Assembly (NCBI RefSeq): GCF_033958435.1
Contig: NC_134160.1
Location: 12,759,001-12,823,000 of the forward strand
Source of the DNA: Carettochelys insculpta
Lineage: Eukaryota; Chordata; Testudines; Carettochelyidae
Direction of reading: 5' to 3'
DNA: 64,000 nt
In this document: positions 1-12,668 of the stretch, in pieces
How the letters are laid out: each line of letters starts with the position of its first letter
How positions within the stretch are numbered: position 1 is the first letter of the stretch
Program-made: the position numbers and the translations under genes
The notes under the pieces: generated by a model
What the model saw: only the letters and a program-made list of their open reading frames with translations
What the model was told of the DNA's origin: nothing
Database searches by the model: none

Positions 1-1260
1 AATGTGGGAAAAACCCCCAAACAAACCCCAGTGATTCAGGCTGGATCAAAGTGAATCCAAAACCAGCTTCTTCTCATGTGTTTCAGAGCAGGGATAAAAA
101 CCTGGTCTCCTACCACAAAGTACAGGTTCATCCTCCCTGGTCCAGCACCCTCAGGACCTGAGTCACGCCAGCCCAGGGATTTTTCTGGATGGGGGTGGTC
201 ATTTCTGCACCTCACCTCACCCAGCTGGCATTCCAGCCCCTGCTCCGGGGCTCCCCTCCCCACGGTCACAAGCAGCTTCCTGACTCCCCTTCCTGGCTGA
301 TGGCTTATGGCTTATGGCCCCAGCCACCCTTCCCCAGCCACAGCTTCCCCAGGCCCAGACTCAGCTGTGGCTGCCCTGGGCCAGCTTTCTGCCCAGCCAG
401 CCCTGGCTCCTCTTCCCAGACTGAAGATCTCTCACTTCAGCCTCCTAGTGCAGGCTGCTGGTTCCCTCCCCTTCACTCCCCTCTTCTCTTGCCATCAGAC
501 CAGCTGTGGCTGCCCTGTGCTCCTGCTGCTGGTCTGGCTGGCTCCTCCTCCTCTCAGCATCCCCCATTCTCCCCAACCCCCAGGACTCTGGTCCTGCAAG
601 ATCTGTGGTCCCTCCAGATGACAGACATTGATATATGACAGAATTCCAGATTTGGGAGTTTCAACCTGTAGTGCACTGGGCTAAAGTTACAGGGTGGAGG
701 GGGTGCAGCAGCACCACCTTCTCTGGCCATTTTGTGAGTATGAGAGAAACTGCATTTGCAGGGAACAAACATTTCTCTGAAATATCTCCACTAGGTCTGC
801 TCCTGAAGCCACAAAACCAGATTCTGCTCTCAGAGACACCTGTGTAAACCTGGAAAAACACCATCACCACCCTTGGAGCTACTCTAGGTTGACACCAGCG
901 TACATGGGAACAGAATCCAGACCATGACAGGCACAGGACCTTTTGGAAGCAGGTCTCTGCTGCCTCAAATGTATTAGCACCAGATGGGTTCCACTGCAAA
1001 CTCTGCCTGGCAGGTGCCATGGTGCACCTGAGTCACTGGCAACCCACAGGGACAGCCTGTGGGCAGATGCAAAGCTTTCCAGAGCACTGTTGGCAGCTTC
1101 CACTTATAAATGTGTTGATTCTCATCCAGCATGTGTTTCAGGCTGTTACATCACCCTCCCTCACTCTGGGGAAGAAACAAAAGTGATCAGGTATAGTCAG
1201 GCAAGAATATTTGATGGTACTGTGGTATTGGGCATTTTATTAGTGATATCAATGATTGTT
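1..1260. other. No gene recognised; pyrimidine-rich unique-looking DNA
   Basis: Bases 180-600 are C/T-rich with many short Pro/Ser/Leu-coding frames that look like nothing known. I see no splice-bounded exon or repeat that I can name. Confidence 0.5.
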
Positions 1261-1279
1261 ATTTTATAAGAAGCCACAA

Positions 1280-1520
1280 TTTAGATCAGGGCTGTACTGC
1301 ACTAGGCACTGTACAGACATAATAAGAGACAGTATCTGCCTCAAATGAATTGCAATATGAACAAAGGGGGTATTATAATCTCCATTTTGCAAATGGAGGG
1401 CTGAGAGACAGATGAACAGGAATACCCGAAGATCAATTAGTGAGTGAGTGACAGACTCAGGAACTGAAGCCATGTCTCTAGAGCCCCAGCTCAGTGCCTT
1501 ACTCATAAGATCATCCATCT
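1280..1520. repeat. Ancient L3/MIR-like repeat relic
   Basis: Words such as CTAGGCACTGTACAGACATA, TCTGCCTCAAATGAATTGCA and the CATTTTGCAAATGGAGGGCTGAGA type recall the 3' end of CR1-L3-type LINEs joined to a MIR-like tail. The copy is old and divergent, so the family call rests on recall only. Confidence 0.4.
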
Positions 1521-1653
1521 CCTTTCTCTTTTCTGTGGAGCAGCGGAAAAAAATAACATTTCATGCTGAAAGCCCCATATGTGTTACACAAACACCAGGA
1601 GGGCTGAGCAGTCTAAGGCGCCAGACTTAAGATGCTGTCTTCCCTTCCCCTGA

Positions 1654-1923
1654 GTGTTCTGGTCTCAAAAGGGAGGTGTGGGTTCACATCCCACTCCTGA
1701 CATACAGTTTTTCCAGATCACAGGCCTGGTTCTCATGGAGGACTTTAGTCACCCTGACATCTATTGGGAGACCAATACAGCAACACACAGACAATCCAGG
1801 AAGTTTTTGGAGAATGTTGGGGATAACTTCCTGGTCCAGGTGCTGAAGGAACTAACCAGGGGCCATGTACAGCTTGACCTGTTGCTCACAAACAGGGAGG
1901 ATATCAGGGCTGTTTCCCCACTC
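1654..1923 (+). mobile_element. CR1 LINE endonuclease fragment, 5' piece
   Basis: The plus-strand translation includes LVLMEDFSHPDIYWETNTA and QLDLLLTNRED, matching the CR1 apurinic endonuclease region (GDFNHPDICW and LDLVLTNKE in typical copies). It is broken off at 1923 by an LTR-like insertion and continues near 2610. The usual DF motif is kept as EDF. Confidence 0.8.
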
Positions 1924-2598
1924 TGACACTCAGTGCGGAAAAGTGGGGACCCCCAGAAAAAACAAATACCTTGCCGCCACCACCACCACGTGGGAAAGCC
2001 CCCCTTAACTCAGGAAGACACACTTCAACATCTCCTTGTGGGGTAATTCCCAAGCTTCACCCTTTTCTTAGGAGATAGCTTGGAAACAAAGAGCTGTATT
2101 CTGACAGCTGACCTTGCTTTAGGCAGTTATTCACACAGACACTCCTCTAGGATACAGAAATCAAAAATTTATTCACAAAACAAAAGGTGGAAAAATACCA
2201 AGAAAGCAAATAAGCATACTTAGTTGCTAGATGTAATTAAAGCAACTAAAGATTACTAATATTAGCGCACTGGGAATTATTCTCCTGGGATTCAGCTTAG
2301 AAGTTACAGAGTACAGAGGAAAGAATTAACCAGCCTGAGAAGTTCCACTCCAAGTCCAGCATAAAAATAACCTGATCACGTCTAACTAAACATTTCCTTT
2401 CTATTTACATATCCATGCTCTGATTATGAAGTAACCAGGATTCATCAGCATTTTTGGTCTCACCCTCCTCCAGTCGCAGAAACCGGACAAACACACTTTA
2501 GCCTGCAGTTATTCCCAATTCAAAAGAAGAAGCCTCTCTCCACATTGGCTTACCTGGCTGTCCCTTACAGGGAGGTCTCTAAGGGTTAACCCTTTACA
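1924..2598 (-). mobile_element. Solo-LTR-like insertion in CR1
   Basis: The 675-bp segment separates two consecutive parts of the same CR1 endonuclease. Read on the minus strand it starts TGTAAAGGG and ends GTGTCA (TG...CA), with AATAAA near 2170 followed by a tract resembling that in the LTR at 45.2-50.3 kb. I found no clean target duplication, so the exact ends are uncertain. Confidence 0.45.
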
Positions 2599-2605
2599 AG
2601 CATTC

Positions 2606-2800
2606 ATTCATGACAGAGGAACTAGTAGGAGGCATAGAAGTGGCTGGCTACCTGGGCTGCAGCGATCATGAGATGGTGGATTTCACGATCCTAACAAAAA
2701 GAAGAAAGATGATCAGTAAAATACACACCCCGGATTTCAGAAGAGCAGACTCTGACTCCCTCAGAGAACTAATGGGCAGGATCCCCTGGGGGGGATGACA
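2606..2800 (+). mobile_element. CR1 LINE endonuclease fragment, 3' piece
   Basis: GYLGCSDHEMVDFTIL and IHTPDFRRADSDSLRELMGRIPW match the CR1 endonuclease C-terminal part (LGCSDHEMVEF and the DFRRA block). It picks up where the fragment at 1654-1923 stops. Confidence 0.8.
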
Positions 2801-2960
2801 GGTCTGTAGTTCTCTGGATTGTCCTTCTGTGTTTTAAAGATGGCGCTATATTGCTTTTTTCCAACCAATTCGTGAGTGGCTCTTTCATAGGTTTAGTGTT
2901 CTGCTAATAGGTCTAGCAGCTTCTTCATTTTTAAGTTAACTAGATCCTCTCTAGAGAAAG
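2800..2960 (-). mobile_element. CR1 LINE fragment, opposite strand
   Basis: Reading the minus strand gives a decayed version of the CR1 RT lead-in (AATATAGCGCCATCTTTAAA type) directly abutting the plus-strand CR1 piece, so two CR1 fragments meet head to head. Confidence 0.45.
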
Positions 2961-5900
2961 CACAGACAGGATAGGGATGGGAAGAGGTAGGGGCATGGAC
3001 ATTAAGACCCGGTGGTGCCTCTAATGTTTGGATACCCTGTGCAGCTACACATTCTGTGTAAGGGTAAGGACGGCCTGGCCTTCAGTCTGTCATTATTAGA
3101 AGCATGAATTTCATCAAGTGGGATTTCTCAGAGCTGTTTTATGTTTGGGTACAATACCTCTTTATACCTATTTCTAAATGCATACTTACCTGGCAGACTG
3201 GAATGGGAGTTAATTCAGTGATTTCTCTCCACGGTTCTATTTCCACCTCTCCAGTTGCAGAATGACTCTGATCTTTGGAGGAAATATTTACTTTTGCATC
3301 GAGCAGAGCTGCATGTTTGAGTCTTTCTGGCCAATCAGGCAGATATGCTCCCAGGCAGTTTTCAAACAGGGATTTTGAACCTATGAGATAAGGTGCCTTC
3401 TTGGAAGCTCTCCTTGTTCATCATTAAATGCTTATCGCACATTGGGTATGACCTGCAGATTCTAAATAGGCAGATGCAAGTTTCCCTCTCCCCTCCCACA
3501 GCCTCGCAGAAGTTGAATGCCAATGAGAAAGCCAATTTGCTGTACAGATTTGCGATAAGGTTGTGGAGTGATGTGTGGATTCCACAACTATCTTTGAGAG
3601 GGAAAATAGGTGTTTGAAGAGTTGGGGGCCAATTCAGAAGGCTGGGTGCAGACCAACTGGCTTCAAAAGACTTGCACCTACTCAAACTAACATGGTCCTT
3701 GGCGAAGGGGATGCGTGGACTCCAGCTTGGACAAACACTGACATGTTGGTCCCAAAGCCCTTCTGGTGATTTCAGTTCCAACACCCCAGTTCAGAGCCCA
3801 CCTGACAGCTTGGTTTCAAGTGGGTTACAGAACTAGGAGGCAAATTCCCCCATTCCTGTTTGCTTTGTGACGGTGGCAATCTCATCAGAGCAGCTGTTCT
3901 TATGTAACTGCTAGCTCCTTGGGCCAATGCTACAGGAGAACAGCCTCTGCTGCATTTGACCAGAAACTTCAGGCCTCACCTACACTTAATGCTAGGATGG
4001 TAGAGGGGTAATACTACAGTGAAGACACTACCTGCACCATTGCCGGGGGGGGAGGGGGGTGTCTCTCATTCACATAGTAACTCCATCACCCCAGGAGGTG
4101 ATGCCTGGGGTGACCGGAGAACTCTCCCTCGACCTAGCACTGTCTACACGGGGGGTTAGATTGGTTTAATTGCATCACTCAGGCATGTGGATTTTTCATG
4201 CCCTGGAGTGACAGTTACACCAACCTAATTTCCTAGCCCAGGGTGATTGGTGAGGGGACCCACAGGGGCAGGGGCCATTGGCCATGTGATCTCCACTATT
4301 CTAGAGAAGGGCTGGGACACTTCCCCCATCTCCCCATACCTGATCTACCTTTCCCCCTCCTCTTGCTCATCTACTCTCTAGCAGTGGCATCCCAGTCAGT
4401 CTCTGCAGTCAGCTGGCTGCTTGTGGTGTATGCCAGGTCCCACTGCTTGAAGGGGTGCAAGTGCTTATGTGGGAGACTGCAGCTCACATATCAGCCCAGC
4501 TGCCTCCTCTTCTCTGTCCCTTCCTCCTGCTGCATGAACTACAAGGCCAAAGGGCTTCCAACCCCACCGAGACTGGTCAGGCCAAGCTGGCCCAGGTGGG
4601 GTTGGGACACACTTTCACCCCCCAACCAAAGCAACTTCTGGAGCATCAGGGTGGTGGGAGCACAGAATGGGCAGCTTTCCTCTCACCTGCATCCATTAGC
4701 ACTAGCTCATCAGCACTGTGAATTAAGGCCCCCGGCTTGGACCAGCCCCCCGAGGTAGAGACAGGGATCAGCTCAGACTCTAGGCTCAGAGGCTGCTGCA
4801 GCGCAATGGAGAACAAAGGGATTATTTCCTCAGAGAAAGGGCACTTCAGTGCAACGTTTGATGGATTAAATCTAAGTCTAGTAGAGGAGACTGCTGTTAC
4901 TGCCTGGCAGGAGAGGAAATAAAAGCAGCTTTCAGTGGCTTTCCTCCCTCTTCCAAAGAGGCTTGAGACAGAAGAAATAATGTTCTAATAACTCCTGGGG
5001 ACTCTTTAAACAGGGGCAATAGAGGCTTTCCTGTGCTAAATCCCCCTGGAGATTGGGCTGATACTGCTGCCTTCTATTTCACCACTTTGTGGAGACGGAA
5101 GAAAGCAATGGCTTGAAGGATACCAAGTAAGAGGGTTAAAGACCCTTTCAGCACAGTTTGCTAGGCAGCTTAGATTTGTTGTTTGGGACATTACTTTCTC
5201 CTCACCAACTTCTCCCTGTGAGACATTCACTGGCGTGTGGCTGAACAGATCAGGGGGATTAGCAGTGAAGTGTGGAACAAGACTTTTTTTGATACAGGAA
5301 CTCCTGCCGTAACCTCCCAGGGACTGGGTCCATTCTGAAGTGGATGGAGCTGATCTTCAGAAGTGGGGTTACAGGCTCATTGAGCTGAACATCCCTCTCA
5401 CAAAAGCAGCGAGAAGGAGATGATGGCCGTAGAGCTTCCAAATGTGTTCCAAACACTCTGACCAGTCCAGCCAGACTTGGGATCTTTCAAACATCTCATC
5501 TCAACAGCACCTCATCCTGGGCCCAGCAAAGTCAATAAGCATCAGAGTCAAAGGGATTTGGGATCTGGCCTCTTCACTCTTGGCCTTCTGCTGATAGAGC
5601 ACACACACTTTTCAGGGGAAACTGAGGTGACAAAGATATGGGCCCTGATCCAACAAGTACTTAAGCATGTGTTTTGCTTCAAGCACACAAGCAGACCCAC
5701 TACCATCAGTGGGATTGTTCACAGGTTTAAAGTTAATCAAGGGTTTACATGATGGCTGGGGTCTAGATTTTTAAGGGTATTAAGGAATCTAAAGAGGCAG
5801 ATAGGCACCTAGCAGGATTCTGAAAAGCACTAAAATTTAAATCAATTGGAACCAGGTTCTAGGGCCAACATCTTTGAGGCTTTCAGGGCTCCCATCTTCC

Positions 5901-6430
5901 ATTGTAATCATTGGAACTTGATGTCCAACTATTTTTTAAAATTTAGCTATAAAAGCAGCAAACCAAAGTCACACAGGGCAGCTGGAGGAGTCATGTCCTG
6001 CACTCAGGTCTCCCTGTTCACTGGGCCAAGCCCAAATCATTCCTCTTTCCCAACAGTTGGTAACTTGTTTATGAGAGAAGGTGCAGCTGCTTGGGATATG
6101 GCCAGACCTCCAGCCGAGAATCAATGAAGATACTGAAGTGTGTCCAGTCTGACATGAGTATCTTATTACACAAATATGGTAACTTTCATGCCAAAGTGGT
6201 CAGACTTTACACAGACCCCAGTGCCTTGGAAGGCTTCTCATAAGCAACTTTAATGCAGGCATTTGCATTTCATACCATACAGAATGTTCAGTAACAGCTG
6301 CAGAAAAAAACTGAAGTTTCAGCCAAGATTTTCAAAATTGGGTAACAGTTTTGGGTGTCAAATTGTGGGTCCCAGCTAGAGACATTTCGGAGAGGCCTTA
6401 TTTTCAGGAAGTGTGGAGTGCCCACCTGCT
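2960..6430. other. Intergenic, no gene; degraded repeats
   Basis: No coding exon is recognised. 3970-4230 has a CCTCACCTACACTTA / CTGTCTACAC style that could be a degraded Harbinger-type MITE. 5640-5760 contains GGCCCTGATCCAACAAGTAC and CCATCAGTGGGATTGTTCAC words seen in old amniote repeats. The 171-codon frame at 4243-4758 has no domain features. Confidence 0.4.
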
Positions 6431-6434
6431 AAGG

Positions 6435-7392
6435 CTGCGGTGTCCATTACGTTCACCACTCACCATGTGTGGCGAACAGGACACCATAGCGTGGCTATTC
6501 CAGTTCTGGATCCACTTGTGGCTCTAGCAGTCTTTAAATGTGGCTTCCCCTAGAGCCATACACCAGGAGTGCTGTCTGCCCATTATGTGCACGCACCCCA
6601 CTGCTTGGTGGGAGATGTGCATGGCAGGAGCAGCTCCAGCGGTGGCCATTCCAATGCCCTGGCCTCCCCAGTGGCTCCATCAACCTCAGCCACTCTGGCA
6701 GCTCTGGTGAACAACTGGCTTTGATTTAGAACTGGTGGGGGAGGGGGGAGTGGGCGTCTGGCAGAGCCTGACTCTGTGGGAGGAAGGGGCATTTATTTGG
6801 AAATGGGGGGACCTGTGGCAAACACGGAAGGATGACAACCACAAGTGCGTCCATCTGAATTCTTACTGGACACTGTGGTTCTAAGGTTTCTCAAGTTAGG
6901 TACCCGACATCAGTCACTTTTGAAAATATTGGCCTAATACAGTGGTGTCCACTAGGAACTGAAAGATCGCTACACTTGTGGTTGTCTTTCTATATTCTCC
7001 ACAGCCCCACACCAGCCAGGCACCCTAAGCCCCCAGCTAAGTAAAGGCCCTCCCCCTCCCCCAGAGACAGGAACCCCCAGCCCCCTGGTTTAAATTAATA
7101 CTGGCAACTTACCAGAGATGCCACCACTGCTGGGGCCACTGCCAAAGCCGGAGGAGTGGCTGGGGGTGCTGGGGCCGGGGGGGGGGGGGGGGCACGGGGG
7201 CCAAAGTGGCTGGAGCCATTGCTGGAGCCTCCATGCGCTTCTCCCACCAGGCATGGGGTGCATGCTTGGGCGGGCAGCACTTGCAGGCAGCTTTAGGAGG
7301 ACCCTCATTTAAAGGCTCCAAGAGCCAAATCGCCACACTGCGGTGTCCTGTTCACCACATGTAGTGAGCGGCGAATACATTGGACACAGCAG
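6435..7392. mobile_element. hAT-type non-autonomous transposon with long TIRs
   Basis: The left end (CTGCGGTGTCC, then CACCATGTGTGGCGAACAGG) is matched in inverted form by the right end at about 7300-7392, so the terminal inverted repeats are near 100 bp. CAGTGGTGTCC-like tips are hAT-like. There is no transposase. A G-run lies near the right end at about 7176. A related copy is at 33.77-34.05 kb. Confidence 0.55.
7170..7200 (+). repeat. Poly-G tract
   Basis: A run of about 17 G is followed by another G block, inside a hAT-type element. It could form a G-quadruplex and is a likely site of length error. Confidence 0.7.
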
Positions 7393-9466
7393 GCCTACTA
7401 ACTTGCATTTGCAGCATCCTCTTCAACGTCTCCCCTGCCACTCAGTTGTTAGCAAACATATGCCTCAGTCTGATTTACTTCTGCAGAGGTGGTGAAGCAG
7501 GAGGGACGCAACTGAATGTTTTCATAAAAGCCAGAGACATTCAAGCACTGAACACCTAGTTGAAAGGACTTTTTCTTCAGACTTGCAAGGACATTAAGTA
7601 TCGCTTCCACAGAGGATTCTCCTGATGCACTGGCAATATGGCATTTAAGTCAGTGACTCAGCGGGCTGTGATATTTCTTAAACTCTACAGACCTTTTCTT
7701 GTACATTGGCAATTATTCTTGTCCATCCATGATTATTTCACCTGTTACAGAGTGATGGATATTTTAAAACACTGAATTGCATAGGAAGCTTTCTGCTATA
7801 AAGTCAGTTTGCCACTTTAAAATATTGTCTCTTTGCTCAGCAGCGCTACACCCATTGTTAAAAGCTAGGAAACAAAGGAACATATAAGCAGTGTTCCTTC
7901 CAATATTTATGTCCATATTCAGAATGACTTCTGTTATGTGCAACAAGATGGAGATGATGTATCACAAGTTATTCCACCTACAGGCTCAGGTCTAGGGAAG
8001 AGGGTTGAGGTGCTGGGTGAGGGTGCTGGCTGGGGTTGCAGGCTCTAGGCCAGCAATGAGTCTGGGATGCAGGCTGCTCTGTGGAAAGACAACTATCCAC
8101 AGCCCTCTCTCACTACAGCAGCTTAGGGTCAAAGAAGCGCTGCTTGTCCACCACCAGCAGCTCTAGGTTAATATGCCACGGCCAGGGGAGAGGCAGCAGC
8201 CATAGCTGGGGAGTGAGGCATCCCTTCCCGCTGGCTTCCACATGGAGTTTCTACAGCAGCTCTGCCTGCCAACGGTAGCTCTGTGCTGGGGCTGGGATAG
8301 AGAGACTTCTGCTCTGGTAGTGACACCTCTGTGCCGGGGGTGGTGATGCTCTGGGCAGCCACGCAGCTTAGAGGGAACTCAAGACTTGTAGGTTGTTTTA
8401 TTTATGAGAGCAGCAGTTTTGATTCTAGTGGTTAAAACAGGGTGTCAGAAAAAGGTCTCCTGGGTTGCGCTCCCAGCCCTATCACTGATTCAATGTAGGA
8501 CCTCGGAGAGTCACTTAGTGGTACCATGCCTCAGTTTACCTAGGTATAAAACAGGAATACTACTAATAGACCACCACTGCCGTTGATATTAGCTGGGATG
8601 CTCCGGCTAGTAGTTCCCACATGAGGTGCTTGTGGTCTGTGATCTCAACAGAAGACCTCAGCTCTGGAATCTATTACATTATAATACCATTGGATTTAAG
8701 CAATAGGCTTATTTTGGAGCTAATCATGCTGGATCATACTGGTCACAGCACTGTTAGAGAATAGTTTGAGAAAGAAGTAAAGAATACTATGTCCAACTGA
8801 AAAAGCATGTGCAATTTGTAAAGCTAAATGTAATTTTACCTAAGCTGAGATTTAGGTGAGACTCGATTCCTCTAAGCTATGACCCATACAAACTGGTACA
8901 GAAAAGCAGTCAGGACCTTTTTGTTCCTCTTCTCCAGCATTGTTTTTATGGGGCAAAAAAACCTTCCAGAAAGGCAGTTTTAACATAAAAAACGAGGCTC
9001 CGATGACAGTACATTATTGCTCCTAACAGGCTGCCACCATGCAGCTCCACTAAAATTCTGGCTCAATGCTCAAACACACACACAAACTGGAACAGAATGA
9101 AACAAGTGTTAGTTAATGTTTGAGGGTAAAACCAGATATATTTACACAGGCTGTGTTCAATCTCCCCAGAAAGACAAAATTACCTCACGCATAGGATAAG
9201 AAACATGGGATCAAGTATTAATTCACTAGGAACATTTGCTCACTTCTCTGGGTCTCAGCTTTCCACTGACAGAATAAAATTTAAAGATGGATATAATCCC
9301 AGTCGAGTTCTTGATCCTGAAGCAGAAAGTAGGAGGCATTATGTTTCTCACCCAGAGACTAATAACGTACCAGTCAGAGAAAACTAGCCAAGATTTTGTG
9401 CTGAAATGGGTATTTTCATTTGCTTTAGCCTGGGCACAAGCTTTTTCAGTATCACTCCTCTTAGCT
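7393..9466. other. Intergenic, no gene; contains a MIR-like SINE
   Basis: Nothing coding was recognised. The only named element is the MIR-like SINE at about 8400-8570. The remainder looks unique or too degraded to call. Confidence 0.4.
8400..8575 (+). repeat. MIR-like tRNA-derived SINE
   Basis: TCTAGTGGTTAAAACAGG (A-box region), TCTCCTGGGTTGCGCTCCCA (B-box region) and the tail GAGTCACTTAGTG..GCCTCAGTTTACC follow the MIR layout: tRNA head, core, and an LINE2-type tail. It is ancient and diverged. Confidence 0.65.
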
Positions 9467-9856
9467 CAGTGATGGGCAACCTGTGGCCCACAGACTGCAT
9501 ACAGCCCACTGGGCCTTCACCTGTGGCCAGCAGACCCCTAGCTTCCACCTACTCACACCTCTCATGCTCCATGGGACAGGAGCCCTGCACTTTCTGGCTC
9601 CTTCCGTTCCTTGCTAGTGCCTTCAGAGCATGAAAATCACCTGATTTATGCTCTGTCACTCCTCCCCACCCCCAAAGCTGCAATCATGCAATCAGTTGTT
9701 CGCAGGATTCCAGCACTGGGAGGGAGAAGGAGCAGGTTAAGTGCGGGTCTCCAGTGCACAAAAGGGGTGTAGTGGGATGGCCACAGGCTACTGCAGCACA
9801 CTGTGAAGTAGGGCCACTCATGCAGCCCACCCACTATTAGTGGCTGCCTATCCCTG
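9467..9856. mobile_element. hAT-type non-autonomous element (390 bp)
   Basis: The tips are CAGTGATGGGCAACC and, inverted at the right, CAGGGATAGGCAGCC. The flanks TCTTAGCT (9459-9466) and CCTTAGAT (9857-9864) agree at 6 of 8 bases, the length expected for hAT target duplications. No transposase. A partial relative with GGTAGGCAACCTGCGGCCC starts near 10063. Confidence 0.65.
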
Positions 9857-9864
9857 CCTTAGAT

Positions 9865-11506
9865 ATTCCCCTCCCCCTTCTGTTTTTAATACAGGCCCAT
9901 GTTCTTGACTTCTGGTGCACATTAGGGAAAGGTATGGTGGGAGGATGAAGGAGGTGATCAAGCTGACAGACAGCTAAAGGGAGTGGCAGTGCTAGGGTAG
10001 CACAGCCTGTCTTTCAGTTGTGTGATTTTTAATTTTGTCAGAGAAGCTAGCGTGGTGGTAAATTAGTGGTAGGCAACCTGCGGCCCATTGGGGTTGTGTG
10101 TGTGGCCCCTGAGATGTTTTGCTTACCATTGCCAAAGTGCAAGGTTGCTAAATTCTGCTGGTTTTTGTCCACATCCACTGGTATTACTTAAGTGACTTGC
10201 ACACAAGCAAAGGCACACAAAGTGATGCATGACAGCCATGTGCTCCATCTGGATCCTATCAAACTGCTGCTATAGATCAATCCACGCACCCCAGACATTC
10301 TAGGTATGCAAGTATGGTTAGAAAATTACCCTATCCTGGGAGACTGCCTTGGTTACAACAATCTCGCAGGCTACCAAGATGAAGGAGGGGCCCTCAGGCA
10401 GCCCATGCACTAGCCTGGGTTGACCATCACTAGAGTAGATGCACTGTATGTAAGGAAACGGGCAGGATGGATCCTGCAAGTCTGGAAAGATGGTGGCCTT
10501 GGAGGGTCTCAGCTGAAAGCAGTATGTATTTTGGCCAGTGCTAATTACTTGGTCACAGGCCTCATGCTGACTTAAGACAAATGAGCTTGATGATGGCAAA
10601 CAGCTCTGACAGTAACAGGCAATTCTGGCTTTAAATTGTTATAAAGTGATCCTAAAATGATTTTATAGCAATAAAATTACATTGAATGTGTGGAGATATT
10701 TTTGCCAGCAACAATGACCTTAAAAGATCCTCATTTAAGACTATACAGACCCTTTTCATTTATTTTTCACATTCACGTCATATGCTTTCTTCCCTGAGTT
10801 GTATGGGGAAACATGCCAGGGAACTTGGGGGGGCCTTTCTGGAACTCTAGACATGGCCTGAACTCCCCTCCCTTGCAGCTTCCTTCACCACCTCCTGCCT
10901 CACGCTCAAGCTTATGCTCATACATTTCTGTTAGTCTATAAGGTGCCACAGGAGCCCTCGTTGCTTCTCTCAACTAATTCACCCGTTGTCAGATGCTGGG
11001 GCACTGTTTCCGTATTAACTAAGAAAAGGGCAAGTTAGGATCTCCCCTTCCAAGTCGCACTTTGTTCCCTCGTCAGCCGCTGGTCCCTGCAGAAAAATTT
11101 GCCCAGTCCTGATCTGTTCCAGGTGCACCTTATAGAAAGTGCTGCAAATTCTAAGTAACCCTGACCAGCACATGAAATCATATATTCAGGCATTCATATT
11201 ATAGGGTTCCTTTATCTCTTTTACTGGCAACACATCTAAGGCAGAAATCACCAAAGGGATACTAGACAGAATATGAATCTTCATTATTGGCTTCAGCTAG
11301 GACAGCAATTCTTGCTCCCTGTGTGAAAGGAGCCTGCCATGTTACAGCTGAAACTAACTTTACAAGCTGCTAGGCTTCCTTCTTATCTAACCATACTTTT
11401 GAGAACAGCTGGGGCTGCTCACGGTCAATATGAACCAAGACACTAGAAAGAATGCTAGGCCAAATCAGTCATGAGGGCGTAGGTATTTGTGTGCTTCCCA
11501 AGAAAA
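9865..11506. other. Intergenic, no gene; repeat scraps
   Basis: It holds a hAT-type tip at about 10063 and a Penelope-type 3' tail at about 10905-10966. Minus-strand frames such as 10318-10599 have no recognisable domain. Confidence 0.4.
10905..10966 (+). mobile_element. Penelope-like 3' tail fragment
   Basis: It carries AAGCTTATGCTCATACAT, CTGTTAGTCTATAAGGTGCC and ACAGGAGCCCTCGTTGC, the same 3'-end words found at 20.88, 28.39 and 40.11 kb. Only the tail is present. Confidence 0.6.
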
Positions 11507-11825
11507 AAGACAGTTACCTGTTCTGTAACTGGTATTCTTTGAGATGCGTTGCTCATGTCCATTCCAATTTGGGTGTGCACTAAGCGCATGCCCCGTTGCC
11601 GGAAGCTTTTTGCCCTAGCCGGTAGCCCTAGGGGCGGTGCAGAGCCCCCTGGAGTGGTGCCCATATGTGTGCTGCCCTCCCCCACTCAGTTCCTTCTTGT
11701 CAGCTGTTCTGACAGTGGGGAAGGCGGGAGGGTTTTGGAATGGACATGAGGAACACATCTTGAAAAACACCAGTTACAGAATAGATAACTGCCTTTTCTT
11801 CTTCGAGTGATTGCTCATGTGCATT

Positions 11826-12212
11826 TCAATTTGGGTGAATGAAAGCCAAGTCTAGGAGGTGGGGTCCGAGCCCTGAAAGGAGTGCAGGACAGCCCTGCCC
11901 ACTGCAGCGTCTTCCCATGTGTGCTGCGTAATGCGCTGCAAATGTGTGAATAGAGGACCAAGTGGCTGCCCTGCAGATGTCCTGGATAGGGACCTTGGCC
12001 AAGAACGCCGCAGAGGATGCCTGTGCCCTAGTGGAGTGAGCCTGGATCAGGGGAGGGGGAACCCCCGCCAGTTGGTAGGACTCTCTGATACAGGTCACTA
12101 GCCGGAGGAGATCCGCTGAGGAGACTGGGTGCCCCTTCATACTGTCTGCCACTGCAACAAACAACTGCTGCAACCTCCAGAAGGGGTTGGTTGTCCTGAG
12201 ACCTGAAGCCAT
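11826..12212 (-). pseudogene. DIRS-like tyrosine recombinase C-terminus
   Basis: It includes QAHSTRAQASSAAFLAKVP, then IQDICRAATWSS and HTFAAHY. The HSTR block fits the H-x-x-R of tyrosine recombinases and a Tyr follows about 38 residues later. The first catalytic Arg and the upstream part are absent, so it cannot be active. Confidence 0.65.
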
Positions 12213-12668
12213 GCCCTCCTTTTCATGGCTATACCCAAAGGCATGACCCTGCTGGCCACATAGGCTGCATCTACGGCAGCCTGCAGTGCTGCTCTAGATA
12301 TGAGTCTCTGCTCCGCCACCAGAGCCATAAATTCCGACTTGGTGTCTCGTGGGAGCAGTTCAGCGAAACGGTCCATAGAGCTGGCCATATTGTACGCATA
12401 CCTGCTAACCATGGCCTGCTGGTTCGTGATTCTCAACTGTAGGCCACCTGTACAGTAAACTTTCCCACCATACAGGTCTAGTCTTTTGGCATCTGTTTTT
12501 AGGGGAGGGCCCCTGAACCCCCTGCCTCTTCCTATTGTTCACAGCATCCAAGACAAGGGAGTCAGGGGGAGCATGGGTGAACAGATGTTCATTTCCCTGG
12601 GCCGGGACAAAATACCAGCGTTCAATTTTCCTAGCCCTGGGCAAGGCTGAGGCTAGGGTTTGCCACAC
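12137..12668 (-). pseudogene. DIRS-like Gag, C-terminal part (broken)
   Basis: Two overlapping frames carry ERWYFVPAQGNEHLFTHAPP and LRITNQQAMVSRYAYNM-type text followed by FAELLPRD, which I recognise from the second half of DIRS Gag proteins in reptiles. Frameshifts separate the pieces. Confidence 0.6.

Noticed and set aside
4243..4758. 171-codon frame downstream of SRSF4
   Set aside because: No domain, no splice context, no match I recognise; composition suggests a chance frame.
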